From Isoetes taiwanensis (lineage: Eukaryota; Streptophyta; Lycopodiopsida; Isoetales; Isoetaceae), in assembly GCA_021234155.1 (NCBI GenBank), contig JAJEKV010000002.1:32479645-32543644 (forward strand): a DNA stretch of 64,000 nt. The letters are read 5' to 3'. Positions 35,396 through 48,139 of this stretch are shown here, in pieces. A model generated the notes under the pieces. The model was not told the origin of the DNA and made no database searches. It saw only the letters and a list, made by a program, of their open reading frames with translations. The number at the start of each line of letters is the position of its first letter. Position 1 is the stretch's first letter. The position numbers and the translations under genes were made by a program.

Positions 35396-37374
35396 GTGGC
35401 CCGAAGAGCAAACCCTTAGGAGGTGGGTTGATGGAATATGGCTTTGATGCCAATAAATGTACCATTTCGAGGGCCCACGTTAAAACTCCTTCTGCATCCA
35501 GGGCTCAGATTGAAACTTCCCCTGCATTATGTGAGTTAGATAGAAGCTCCTTTGTCGTACATGCCATTCGACTAACCACTGTGTTTCTGCTTCTCCATTG
35601 GCTTCGGAAATGAGGAGCATCAAGAGTAGCTCTGTCCGACAGATAGGCCCAGCTATTGTTGTAAGTATAGGACAGATAAGCAGTGGTCGAGATGACATTG
35701 TAGATATCATGATATAGTTCGTCATCACTCAAGTAAGGATTTTGTTTGAGACAATTTCTTGTAGATGCTAATATCTGCACAAGAAGACCCTAAAGCACTA
35801 GATGGGATTCTAAAAGTTTATTATCGAATCATTGAAGGTGGAACTGCAGCTTGTAATAACTCGGTCTCAACACGGCTTCTTGTTGCTGGTATGCAGGTCA
35901 GTAGCTAATTTGAAGGCAAGGATAACTATCAAGTCTATTTAAGAGACCTGGGGAGCCACTGTCAGAATTTTGCCTCTAGGTAGGTGCTACGAAATCCATT
36001 TTCCTAAAGGAAGTACTGATATATTAACGTTTTAATGCTGGTAGATGAGCTATCCTTATGTGCCTCACAGGATGACAGGCATTAGAGAAAAAATAAGGTC
36101 TCCAACTGTCTTTTTAAGAAAATACGACGTCATTTCATATTATCATTTTACCCTTTTCCACATCATCTCTTTCTCTTTATAACGGGACATTCATAAAATC
36201 CTTCACATTTAGAAATATATCTTTGGACATTCCAGACAATATTTTAGCATCTACGTGGTGCATATTAAAAAATAAAACTGGGTTTTGCTCGCATATTGGG
36301 CATTCTTCATTTACATCTAATTTTTGGGATCTACAGTGCATAAAATCAACCATAAAATCAACCGTGGAGCTCTCACACTCTGGATCAACCATCAAATCGA
36401 CCATTGGAACTCTCTTACCAAGTAGGTTTTTTATCTCAACCATATCATCCTACGATTGCTGCTTATTTGAAAATTTGAATTCAAGCTTGTTCAATTTGAA
36501 TTTGAATTAGAAATCCCTCTGCCTCTTAAAGAAAAATGTACCACTATATATGTAATGGAGTTCCGGAGCAAATTTTTTTTTTTCATTACATTTACTTTGC
36601 CATTCTGTTATGGCACAACTCAGAATTAGACTCCCATCAGAAGACTATGCACAATTGAAAGTAGGGCTATAGGAAAAAGTAATTGATGAAGATGGTTTAA
36701 GAAAAAATGGATCTGAATATGCCATGGGCAAAGGGTGAGATATAGCCAAGAAATCCATGGACAGGCAAGCATCCTAAATTTAATTCTATTTTATTCTATT
36801 CTATTCTATTCTATTCTATTCTATTCTATTGATGGCCTTGTGAAGTTTGTTTGTGAAGGAAAAGCATGCCTTCTTGGCTATTGTGAGAGTATGGTCCATT
36901 ATAACATGCAAACAATATTTCATACTAGAAAAATGCCCACCTTCGGTGGGTTGTGTTTTTTGGGTTGCCCCTAAGGGGGCAAACCCTTGTTCACGTGGGT
37001 TTGTGGCATATTCTAAATATATGCCAGTATATGCATGGGATATGCTAATGACTGCTCAAAACCCACTATTGGCCTTAAACTGGCGGTCATTTATGTTGCA
37101 GGACAGCCTCTCTGGAAACCGGTTAACTGGAATCTTGGTGTTCTAATCTGTAGCTCCAAAACACTCCAAAACGCCGGAACATCTCTTCCAGCGCAACAAA
37201 TTGCTTCTCGTACCTGTTATAGGTCCTAAGATCCGCCTTCCTCATACACAGATAATTCAAAACACAGATTGATGCAATTGGAACATGTAAAGACAGAGGA
37301 AAACTTGTTTGGAGATGAGAGTCTAAATGTAAAGCTTAATATCTTAGATTCTATTGCGTAACATTTGTGTGTTG
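35396..37374. other. Intergenic, one pentanucleotide microsatellite
   Basis: Short open frames (for example 35386-35613, 36223-36510, 36847-37146) show no family signature. The only notable structure is the (TTCTA)n run at 36782-36830. Confidence 0.45.
36782..36830. repeat. (TTCTA)n microsatellite
   Basis: About nine perfect TTCTA units follow a TTCTATTTTA start. Confidence 0.95.
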
Positions 37375-38280
37375 CAGATATTACCTGCCTCTTGCAAAGA
37401 TGTAGGAAAGAGAGAGGTTAGATTATGGAAAGTGTTTGCACATGCATCTTAATAACGGGCTTGAGATTCATAGATATCTTAGAACCCACATTGGTCCACA
37501 TGTATGCCAAAGGTGGACCTTCTGTAGAGGCACCAGACACTGCCCATTAGAAACGTTGTGTTCGTTGTGTTATACAACTCATTACTTGCAGGAAATGCAA
37601 AAAATGGATAAGGTCGTGAAGCACTGAAATGTTTTGAATAAATGAAACAGGAGGGCATTGCTCCAAGTGCCGTCACATTTGTTTGCACCTTAAAAGCTTG
37701 TGGAATCATGGAGAATATTGATAGGGGTCGTGATTTACATAAGCAAATAGGGCGAAGAGGACTCGAAACGGATCCTTTTGTTGGAAACACTTTAGTTAAT
37801 ATGTATGCCAAATGTAGCTCACTCCCAGAAGCATAGGAAGGTTTTGACAATATGCCTGTAAGGGATGTGGTCTTATGGAATGTGCTAATATCAGGTTATG
37901 CTGAAAATGGGCTTGGACTAGAAGCTCTGAAATGCTATAGAGATATGCAATTAAATGGGATAGCCCCAAATGCTATAACATTTTCTAGCTCACTCAAGGC
38001 ATGTAGCAATGATTTTTCCCTTGAAATGGGTCGAGAAATACATTTAAAAATTGCACAGGAGGGATTGGAGGCTGACATCTCTACAGCAATATGTGAATTG
38101 TGGCTCTCTTGCAGAGGCACAAGAAGTTTTCAACAAGCGCATTATTCCAAATTTGGTGTCATGGTTTACACTAATTACGGGATATATCGACTGTGGGCTT
38201 TGTTGGAAAGCATTAAAATGTTATGAACAGATGGAACTTAGGGGGATAACTAGAGATGCCATTAATGTTCCTGCTAGTGT
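37375..38280 (+). pseudogene. PPR protein pseudogene (PLS class)
   Basis: PPR-like pieces run in order but in different frames and across stops. They include IHRYLRTH (about 37460), MKQEGIAPSAVTFVCTLKACG (37642-), FVGNTLVNMYAKCSSLPEA followed by a stop (37836), MPVRDVVLWNVLISGYAENG (37852-), and a frame change near 38090 before YVNCGSLAEAQEVFNKR and NLVSWFTLITGYIDCG. At least one stop and two frameshifts break it, and only three or four repeats remain. It is related in style to the PPR gene at 26.3 kb. Confidence 0.85.
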
Positions 38281-40952
38281 GAACGGGGAAATTCATTTTG
38301 TACTGGTATTTCAATTTGCTAATTACTTTTTACGGGCATTTATAATTCTATTTTATTACGACTCACTTTTACAAGGGTGGATGTGGAATTACTGGCATGC
38401 CTGGCCTGCCAGCTTCTGTCTTCTACCCCTCTGCCCCCACACTAGTGTTGGGGAATGTTTTAGACCTTAATAGGAAAAATTCCTACTACTTTTGAGGGCA
38501 TTCGAAATTTACAATTTCTAATCGGAAGCTTCCTTCAACCGAAAAATTTCGAATTTGATAAACTAAAATTAGGTTTTATATTGAGCCCCTTCTGTGATAT
38601 AACAAAGCATGTAATATGCAGAAACAAGAAAAAAGGGTTGTATTCTTGTTTAAGGCACAATAGAGATAGACAAGATTCTGACCTTTGACATACAAGAGTT
38701 GCATATAAGAGCAAACAAAATCTATCTTGTATTCTCAACTGTGCTTTTCCTTTCATGACATTATTTTCTTTCATCCTACGGGCGAGGATTTAATTGATCG
38801 GCCATAGCCTGTGGTTGTGATGCTTAAGAAATAAACACACATATAAATGACGTCCCCTGCTCTGCAAGGCGGCAAGAATCCGAAATCACTCAAAAATTGT
38901 GCGGGATGGGTTCCGTTAGGTTTCCATGCCATACTGATAATTATTATTAATGCTGGACTGTACACCTACCATCTCCCGGGGAACTTCCCCAATGCTGCCC
39001 CACACATCAATAAACTAATGTAAAACATACCCCAATTATTAAGTACTGCCCTTATTTTCTTTTCCTTACCACGCCCACTATTATATCATAGGTGGTTCAT
39101 TATTTCTTTCTGCAATACTTCTTCCATGTCGAGCACCAAAGATTTCTTCAAGCCAATTCTCATAAAGTCATAGTATCAAGTATTCTATTGTCTTGATATA
39201 GCAATTTGAATTGATTGTCAAGACTTTGAACTATCATTTAAGCCACTTCACCCTAAAAATACCTTCCTTCCTTCCTTCCTTCCTTCCTCCGGCCATGGAG
39301 GGCAACCCTCCGTGCACAGCACCTTGTTAATATTGTATGGCAGCGCATAGTTGTTGTTGACTATCATGTTTGTAATGTCTATTTATTGACAAAGTATCAA
39401 GCTGTTTTTACATTATTAGATGCATTTATGATGGTTGTATTAAAACGAGATGCCAACCTTGATGGTTATTATTAAAATGAGATGCCAACCTTACAACACT
39501 GCTTGACATGCTTGTAGAAACATTTTTTATTCAGGGGACACGTGAATATATGCCTAGTGTATGTACTAGTGTGTGCACTCCATTTGGTAAAGGAAAACTT
39601 CCTTAAGATATATAGTAGGTAGATAGAACACATTATGGTAACCAATTAAAATGTTGTCCTAGAACAATAAGTAATCTTTAACTTGATACAATTTTTCTGA
39701 CCATACTTAACAATGGTTGAACTTTGGTGTTGTATCAGAGATGGAAAGGAAATTGACAATGCATTGATAGAATCAAAAAAATTGGTAGACAATTGCAGTG
39801 ATGTGCAAGGACTTTTGGTTTCTAACTCCATTAGTGGAAGAACTGGTTCATGACTTGGATCATTGCTTTGAAAACGTCTTTCTGTGGATTATGGCAAGAA
39901 GTCTAAGCTTGTTATTGTTTATCCATCATCACATATTAGCAACTTTGTGATTGAACCATACAAGGGTTCCCTTTCTGCCCATTCCCTGCTAGAACATACA
40001 GATGTCACAGTCCTTTTGAATAATGAGGCTATTTATGATATTTGCCAACACAATCTAGAGATTGAGAGATCTACTTACACCAATTTACAAATCTTCCTGC
40101 TCTCATTCTCATGAAATGCAGCAACCCTTATACTACAGACATTTTTGAAATATTCGAATGTGCCTCTAATTAGGAACCAAAGCATCTTTAGCTTAAGAAA
40201 ATTTAGATGTATGTGTTCATACAAAAATCCATAGAGAAATTAGCATGTAAAGTCATTTCTGTTTTAAAGAACTCAAGACTTTACACCAGAATTCAGCGTG
40301 GATGCTTTTCTAATGTTGCTTATTTACTTGTTTATGAAGTGGAAACTGTCCCGCAAGGCAAATCCAATGATAAAATAACTCAAATCATCAGTAATTCTAC
40401 GTTGCATATAAAAGTTGCAGTTCATAATGTCTTTAGAATTGTAATGTTTCAAAAAATACTAATTTTCAGCAGAATTCATACTCCTCTAGTGCCATACTTG
40501 TTGCCCAAGTGTAAAGCACCATATTGGTAAAAACCAAAGCATATGCAAGTTTACATTAACAAACTAATGCTTCATCCAACACACTTTTATAAGAATGTGA
40601 AACTTGAATACCTCATTCTGGAATTGATTACAAAAATTCAAAGTCAAACGAAACGTAGATACCATTTGCACATGCCTTTCAAATCAGGTCATCATTTGCA
40701 TGACAGTTTCCATTGGCAAGACCACATCAACCATTTCTAAGTTTCTAAGCAGTTTATCCAGTACCTGAAAAATGCTGAATCTGCTTGTATAGACATTGCT
40801 TTTGCAAGGTAGTATTTCCCTGTCCTTGATCCATACAACAAAAAGGCACATGGCATTAATTTGATCTATCATGCAGTAATTAGACTTCCTTCCTTTTTTA
40901 TTGGCAAATACTACGTGGTGCTTCTAATGTGATGACTCTAATATTAAGAGCT
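38281..40952. other. Intergenic, (CCTT)n run, nothing else recognised
   Basis: A CCTT microsatellite lies near 39264-39290. The phrase 'gatgccaacctt' with flanking 'attaaaa(c/t)gagatgccaacctt' is duplicated at about 39441-39495. No coding frame has a family signature. Confidence 0.45.
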
Positions 40953-40968
40953 ATTTAAGTTGGATCTT

Positions 40969-43234
40969 TTTTTTTTTTTTTTTTGTAGAAACGGCAGTAG
41001 TATTATTATATTACATGCAAAGATACATAGTAATACAAAATTTCAGAGAGAATCCCTGAAATAAAGTTAGTGGCATAGCCAGCTCTACTAACACTCCAAA
41101 AGGGAGGGAATAAGTTCAATAAAAACAACCAAAATTGTTTTTAGAGGCTAAGTGAAAATGTCATAACTACGGGAGTTTCAAAGTACTAGAAGAACTGCAG
41201 ATTTCATATCCAAGTCAATCCATCTGATGGCTCATTGGTAGGACCCCATCCAGAGTAATAATGGCATATGCATCCCCTGTATGTAGAAACAACAGTTGAT
41301 CTAGCTCTCCAGGGCTATATGCAGAAGATCAAGTATATGCAGTATCCACGAATCCCGAGCAGCTTCACCTATGCCGAGTTTCTCCTGGAAGTACTATTTG
41401 AGCGCAGGGTTGAAGCGCCAAATATCACCATCATCCAAGATCTTCTTCATAGTCTTAACTCCAATAATCTCAGTTTTGACCCAGTAAAGAGCCTCGATAA
41501 CCTCCTGGTGGGTAAGAGCAGCCGTATCCGCTGGGACCTCCCGCGCATGTCCACCCTCCAAGTGCTTTCTAATCAGATAATCTGCCAGCAACATCATTCA
41601 AATTATTAAGGTGAGATGAGAAAAATGAGAAAAAACCTTGAAAGGAACTCAAGGAGTCCCATTTACGGTCATAATTGGATCCTTTCAGCATTCTATGTGC
41701 CATAGCAGTGTCAGCCAATCCCAAATGTAGGGATGCTTTCAAAGAATTAAGGTCAGGTGGAATCTGGTTAATGGCCACACTATTTCTATGCTTCCAAATT
41801 GCTCATAGATATAGTGTTCTAATGGTACCAAGAAAAGGAGAATCATGCTGGAGAAAGGAGAAGAGCTCATCTTCACATGTTGGGATAGAGCCTATATAGG
41901 CACTTATCCATGTTCAAAAGGGGGAAAGCCAAGGGCAAATAAAAATATGCGTGGAGGTTTCAGCTTGAACACACCTATCTGAAGTCTAATCATTGTATTT
42001 GGCTAGAAATACTTTTGTCTTGAGACTCTTATTGAGGAGTAGCCATCTAAATAGGATGATTTTTCTTCGCACATTGTAGCTTCCATCCTTTCTTTATGAT
42101 GCTAACTGCCTCAGCATCTAAGCATCTCCATTGACTTGAGAACTTTAGCACATGAGTATCTAATAAAAGAGAGTAAACCGTAGCTACCCGGTATCCCTTT
42201 TCACCAAATATCCACTTGTTTTCCTTTAACTCAACAACTACATCTCTGTCACGCTGAGTCAAAGCCTGATAGATGCTTCTGTTGCTCTTAGTGCTATGGA
42301 CAATGGTAGATATTTCTTGCCAAGTTTTCCAACCATCTGCATTCCTCATACTACCAATTGTATCTAATTCTTTGAGCTTCCATTCTTTATATTTCTTTGG
42401 ATGCTTTAAGGCAAGACGGGTGTCTTTTTGTTAGTGGTGTACAAAAAAACGAAATTCAAGCACTAAATCAGCACCTTCATACGTAACATGTGTGATCAGG
42501 GCTTCACCTTACCAATATGCTCATTATGTTATACATAACTAAAGAACATCCCAATATTTTTTGAAGGGCAATGAAGGGCAAGGGAATGGCAATGAAGGGT
42601 AGCTTGAAGGGCAATCAGCACTAAACCAGCATCTGTGTCGCGACATGCTAAAGTGTACATCACTAGTAAAAAAAAGACCCAGACACCCTTCATCCTCTCC
42701 TGCTAAGCTTTGATGCCAAAAAAAAAACAAGTCATCTATAGTTTCCTTGATGGGGCAAGCTTTAAAGCATACAGACACTGGTTAGCCTATGTAATTCTCC
42801 TCATAATGGCAGATGTACCTGGGCTCGGATTGAGTTGGAAAAATGCTGAATCATGATTCTGATGAGGGATGGATGGACTACCCACTAAGGAGGTCTTTTT
42901 AATCCAATATTTGGTTAAGAGAAGAGCAGAAGATTTTACTGGGGAGAACAAAGCTCTCCACACCAGCTTAGCTGCCAAGGCCTGTGCTTGAAGGAATAAG
43001 TCTTTACATCCTAGGCCCCCTCGTTTTCTGAGTAAGGCCAAGTTTTGCCATGAAACCATATGGTAGCCTTGCCATATGAATTCTCTCATGAATGTTTCCA
43101 GCTCTAGATAAGACTTTTTATCTGTTATGATTGCTGAAAAGAAGAAAACGTGGGTGCTGGCAATAATGCCACTGACAACCTCCACCTTCCCAGCCAAAGA
43201 AAGTGTCTTGGGGTACATCTGTGATGTCCAACCA
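40969..43234 (-). mobile_element. 5'-truncated LINE with 16-bp target duplication
   Basis: The same 16-bp sequence, ATTTAAGTTGGATCTT, lies at 40953-40968 and 43235-43250. A T run (to 40984) next to the left copy is the poly-A tail of a minus-strand element. Coding remnants run from the late reverse transcriptase/connector (SLAGKVEVVSGIIASTHVFF; FIWQGYHMVSWQNL; GLGCKDLFLQAQALAAK at 43218-42787) through a decayed zinc-binding region to a C-terminal extension (41778-41394) matching that of the 6.75-11.3 kb LINE (compare MKKILDDGDIWRFNPALKYYF with IKKVLNRPEAWSHNNLRQYF). It is broken by stops. It is the best-delimited LINE in the window. Confidence 0.93.
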
Positions 43235-43250
43235 ATTTAAGTTGGATCTT

Positions 43251-45680
43251 GAACTTCCCAAGCTCTCGTTTAATTAACACATGGTAATAAATTGATTTGT
43301 CATGTAGCAATTCAATTACCTTCCATGAACTAGGCATTTCCCACCCGCCATGGCCTTTATATAATATTGCACATTGTTCAAGAACTTCTAGAAGCTAAGA
43401 TGCAAGGCCAACCACTCAGATACTGAAAAAAGCTCATATTAAAACTATGCTAGTAGTAACATATTTAGGCAAATCTAAAATGTCTGTCGTTTATCTTATA
43501 GGAATTCAATTTGCAATGCCTACAAGTTCTAAATTCCTTGGATCAATAATCACCTACACTTTTCAACTGAGTCAGTTTTGAATAGATGTAATGATCTCAC
43601 GCCGGTCTCACACCTCTTTATAGGTAGATATTCCAAAGTTGATGTTCATCTTATAGGAAGCCCATTAGCAATGCTTACAAATTCGAAATTCCCAGGCTCA
43701 TTATTTCGCCCACCTATTTCAATTGAGCATTTTTTAATAGAGGCAATGTTCTCACAATGGTCTCATGCCTCTCTACAGATAGATATTTCAATGTAGCATG
43801 TTCCTTCTGATAATCCCAATAATAGCTAATCTGGAGTGGAGTGTTCATCTTGTATGACTCTCATTTGTAAGTGGTAGCATTCATCTTGTATGATCTACTT
43901 GTTTCAATTCTAGGTGTTGTGCACATGTTTGAATAGATGCAATGGCGTGACCTCTTCATAGGTAGAGGTGCTAACAAATATTTTTGTGGCATCCATGTAT
44001 TGCCTCAAATGAGCGACTTCTGTATTATCATCCATCATTAACTATTGTTGTGTAGCATTACATCGTTAATCTTTGTTTTGTAGCACAGTATGTGGCATTC
44101 CATTGCAATGGTTTGAAGCATAGAATAGTATCATCTTTAGTTAACCATTATTGTGTAGCAATACATCATTAATTGTTGTTGTGTAGCAGAGTATGTGGCA
44201 TTGCATTGCATTGGGTATAAGTGTAGGAGACTTAGAAATGGGATTGTTGGCATGCCATTGACTATGCGTCACGCCATTGCAAGGTGATGAAGCGTAGGAG
44301 ACTTAGAAATTGAACTATTGCAACAGGTTGTAAGCAGGCATTGAAAAAACAGGAGGTTAGCCTCCTAAATTTCAGATGGAGGTTAGCCTCCTAAATTTCA
44401 GATCACAATCCTTATTTTTCGGTTCGAGCTTTTATTTGCTAATAAAAGAAATTGTGGAGTTTCTTTTGTCAGAATCCGGCAAATAATCATTCAAAATCCG
44501 GTGGATCATAAATATCTAGTTATAGCTATTAGGGATTTTGAAATACAAGTCGATATGTAGCATTCCATTGCAAGGGGCGGAAGTGTACAGGACTTCAGAG
44601 CAATTGACCTGTTGATAGAGAGCTCTGTTTTAAAACGAGAAGCACTGGGCTTTAACTTATTAGGCTATTTAATCTTGTTTCTAATAGGAAACATTGCCAA
44701 TTAGTTTTATGAGATGCCTCACATTAGAAGAAATCAAGCTCAAGCTTGCCATTTAATTTGTTTCCAACCCTTGAAGCCACATGAAAAACTGCACCATGCT
44801 TAAATTGCCAAGCAAAACCACTCTCTAATACCACAAATGAAATTGCACCACCCTTTAAATGGGTTATTTTCACTATTAAAAACACTACCAACGAAGTGTC
44901 TCCATTGCACCCAATTTGATAATGAAAAACACCACATAGTTCTGGTGCCAACTCCATTAATAAGTAATTAAGGACATATTTTGTATGTGGCACTCAGCAT
45001 ATCGCACCCAACCATTTTAAAGCGCCAACCCACAAGATATAAAATTCCATAGTATGAGTACCTCAAAACCACCAAATCATAACAAAAATAAACTACCAAA
45101 ATCATAACGAAAATGGGAACATTGCCTAGCGTATATCTTCCCCAGGCCATTACTAAACTCCTAAATATGTGAAACTTCCCAATACTGCTTTTCAACAGCA
45201 CTCCTCAACATTAGACTTTCATCTTTCTAGATACTGTCTTGAGTATTTCAGCAGGCATTTTCTAAAACACTTTCATCACCATTTAAAAGGAGATATTAGT
45301 GACAGATCGAAAAACACAGATTGAAGTTACCTCCAAACCAATGATATGACCAGCGAAAAACAAATATATTTTCCACGCTACAGAACTTCTGGCATTTAAA
45401 ATCTGAAGCAACACTTATCAGCAGAAAGAAGGAAGCGTTGGAATATGAAGTTTCGCTATAACCTAGGAACATTAATAAATTTAACGATAACGAAACTCTT
45501 CTCAGAATTTACGCTGATGGAACAAAATATATATCAGTTGGACAAGTGTACTGGATTGGCAAAAAAACAGACCAAGGTAATGTTTATTACAATACCAGGG
45601 AAAAATCCGAAACATGTCTATAAGAGGAATGTAACACAAAGAAACATAGCCTGAGAGATTTGGCCGCACAAAACCAAATC
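43251..45680. other. Intergenic with small tandem repeats
   Basis: A block around 43480-43635 ('tagatattccaaagttgatgttcat..', 'ttataggaa') recurs at 43640-43795 and, degenerate, at 43845-43975. Phrases at 44041-44110 recur at 44150-44215. No gene is supported. Confidence 0.55.
44352..44403. repeat. 26-bp tandem duplication with hairpin GGAGG-TTAG-CCTCC
   Basis: Two identical copies (44352-44377, 44378-44403). Each carries a five-base stem with a four-base loop. Confidence 0.9.
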
Positions 45681-45872
45681 CTACTTAGACCTTTGTCTCA
45701 TCTTTCTACGCTTCCTCTTCAATCTCCTCATGCGTTTCTTCTTCCACTGCAGATGTTACACGGAATGACTTAGATGCAGGACTTTTGATGCAGTGCAAAT
45801 TATGAACGTAAGAGTACTGAATAGATAAAAGAAAAAGCAAAAACAAAAGAGAGATCTTGCCTTAGCCCTCAT
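45681..45872 (-). CDS. RPL41: Ribosomal protein eL41 (RPL41), two exons
   Basis: Exon 1 is 12 bases (45872-45861) encoding MRAK. Exon 2 (45746-45681) encodes WKKKRMRRLKRKRRKMRQRSK and a TAG stop, giving the complete 25-residue eL41, the smallest and most basic ribosomal protein. It matches the conserved eukaryotic sequence almost residue for residue from memory of the family. The intron (45860-45747, 114 bp) begins GCAAGA after AAG and ends CTGCAG, so it is a GC-AG intron with a good donor context. The protein sits in the large subunit at the bridge with the small subunit. A 322-bp transposable element lies 245 bp upstream of the ATG. The upstream leader was not resolved. The gene looks functional. 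Confidence 0.93.
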
Positions 45873-46116
45873 CTCCGAAGCTGTTAACCGTGAAGGCGCT
45901 CAGTCCGTCGCCGCGGGCAGGAGAGGAGTTCCTGAAAACCTAATTCACAAACCCTATAAACCAAATCGTGTAAGTACTCGAACGAGCGGATGAGATGAGA
46001 GATTAGATTCCAGCTCGCCGTTCATTTTCCTGTTCCCTTTAGGGTTTTTTACAAGGTGAGATTCCTTTCATTAGGATTTTTGAAGAAAAAAGTGTTCATG
46101 TGTAATGGTGCAAATG

Positions 46117-46438
46117 CGGCGTAGGATAGTCTTACCCTGGATTGGGGGATCCCGGAGGTGTGATCCCGGAGGACGGGATCCCCAGAGGGCGTGTGATCCC
46201 GGAGGGCGGGATCCCCTTACTGCGCAGTAACTGCGAAAAAAAAAAGCCCCTTATAGCGAAAATCAGCCAAGTTTTCTTATGTTTTTTTCTTGGCCGATCC
46301 TCCACGGAATCGGCTGGGGACTGCGCAGTCACCTTTTAACTGCGCAGTTAACAGTGGGATCCTGTCCTCCGGGATCACACGTCCTCCGGGATCACACCTC
46401 CGGGATCCCCCAATCCAGGGTAAGACTATCCTACGCCG
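46117..46438. mobile_element. 322-bp non-autonomous MULE related to the 8.9-kb element
   Basis: Identical 9-bp flanks GTGCAAATG (46108-46116 and 46439-46447) enclose perfect 59-bp inverted ends (46117-46175 and 46380-46438). The ends begin CGGCGTAGGATAGTC. They share AGGATAGTCTTACCCTGG and GATCCCGGAGG motifs with the big MULE at 16.76-25.64 kb, so that family's transposase could have moved it. The interior has no coding capacity but has ACTGCGCAGT palindromes (about 46219, 46320, 46338). It lies in the promoter-proximal region of eL41. The perfect ends and duplications suggest recent insertion. Confidence 0.95.
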
Positions 46439-46447
46439 GTGCAAATG

Positions 46448-47204
46448 AAGAGAATTGAATTGAGAGCATTTGGGGATGAATGGGGCATTTGGCTTTAGAC
46501 ATTTGGTTCCAAGATTTGACGTAATAATCTTTCTTTCTCTTGCTTTCTATAGCCACTCTCTCCCGGGCACCACCATATCACTATAGATCCTGCACATGTA
46601 TATAAATAGATTTAACTCTTCACATATATTATAGATGGCTCTATATATGTGAATGGATTTAATTCTTAAGAAGGTGGCATGGCTTGATATAGTAAAGCAG
46701 TCAACATTGTCATCACTCTTATGATAGAAACATGGGACTGTCGAAACGAAGAGTCAACATGAGGGAGATCTACAGAGTTAACACAACAATATCGAACTGG
46801 AAGCTAGAAGGATCATCTTCATATATTTTAGCCACAAGATAAGAATCAACATAGAAGATTTTTATATGTGTGCAAAGATACATGAAGAGCTTAGGTCATC
46901 AATTATGTCATCAAATCTATTAGCTTGGAGACCCCTAATGAAGAAAGTCAACCTCAACATCGAGAAGAGCCGGGACTATGAAGGGTTATGCAACAAGTGT
47001 AAGGAGATCTGACTCTCGAACAACTTGGAAGAAGATCACTTTGTTGCTTCAACAACTAACAAGTAGATGAGCTTTTAGCATGCTAGAGGACCTAGGATTA
47101 TATAGTCAAACTAGAAAATTGCCCATCCCCAAAATAAACAAATACCAAGAAGATATATGTACATATGTATTTGTATATATGTAAAATACAATACAAAATC
47201 TGTC
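46448..47204. other. Intergenic, nothing recognised
   Basis: No coding frame or clear repeat is supported between the small MULE and the pyrimidine tract. Confidence 0.4.
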
Positions 47205-47365
47205 TATGCTTTTTTCTTTTTGCTTTTTTCTTTTTTCTTTTTGCTTTTTGCTTTTTTCCTTTTCCCTAAACCCTAAACCCTTTTCCCTTTTCCCTTTTCC
47301 CTTTTCCCTTTTCCCTTTTTCCTTTTTCCTTTTTTCTTTTTCTTTTTTCTTTTTTCTTTTTTCAG
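47205..47365. repeat. Pyrimidine tract with telomere-like core
   Basis: About 160 bp of C/T on this strand, mostly TTTTTC and TTTCCC phrases. It includes CCCTAAACCCTAAACCC (about 47265-47281), two and a half units of the plant telomere repeat. It lies directly upstream of the composite copia element. Confidence 0.85.
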
Positions 47366-47562
47366 CATGTGAGGATGTACCACTTGAAAGAAAATGATCA
47401 TGTAATTTTAAGCAGTTGGCATATGCTTGAAGTCGAACATATGAGTGATGAAGTCGAACAGATAGCAGATATTATGACTAAAGCATTACCAATATACAGG
47501 TTTGAAGAGTTGAGAAAATTGATGTAGTGCAGTAACAGAGAAATATTACATGAAGGGGGGAA

Positions 47563-48115
47563 TGAAAGAAAATGGCCATGTAATATTTGTTTTAAGCAGT
47601 TGGCATATGCTTGAACTCGAACATATGAGTGATGTTGTTTGACGTATGGATATGCTTGAAAAAACCATTGAACCTAAGTTGTGGGTAATGGTTAAGCTAT
47701 AGTAATATTAACCTAAATAATATTGAAGGAGAAAAATCGTCATATGACATGTCGACCTTATTTTGGTATGAACCATTAGTCAAATTGTGGTCGAATGAAA
47801 TGGAGGTAAGAAGAATTATGAAATTATTGGCACGGAGCTATCAGATCGGTCCGGCTTGAATGCTAGGACTGATCATTATAAAGCCAAGTAGTATAAACAG
47901 ATTTGTGTGTGGTTGATCGAAGATAGAAAAGGTTACAGGTGCTTGGGCTTTCAATGTATTTGATCTAATAATGCTGTATTATTTGAGTAACCATTGAAAA
48001 TTTATCTAATGGTTAGTGCATTATTCTACAATATTGACATTTAAGTTTAATTGTTAGAAAATTGATTCATTGTTTTGATCAAGTTCTAACAAGACATCTA
48101 AGCAAATTTTCTTCA
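47563..48115 (+). repeat. Complete copia LTR
   Basis: It starts TGAAAGAAAATGG and ends TTTTCTTCA, directly after a polypurine tract (GAAGGGGGGAA) and directly before a primer-binding site. It matches the two parts of the 3' LTR. Confidence 0.9.
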
Positions 48116-48116
48116 T

Positions 48117-48129
48117 TGGTATCAGAGCC
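48117..48129 (+). other. Copia primer-binding site
   Basis: TTGGTATCAGAGC matches the initiator methionine tRNA complement typical of plant copia elements. It lies two bases from the LTR end. Confidence 0.85.
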
Positions 48130-48139
48130 ATAGTATAAG

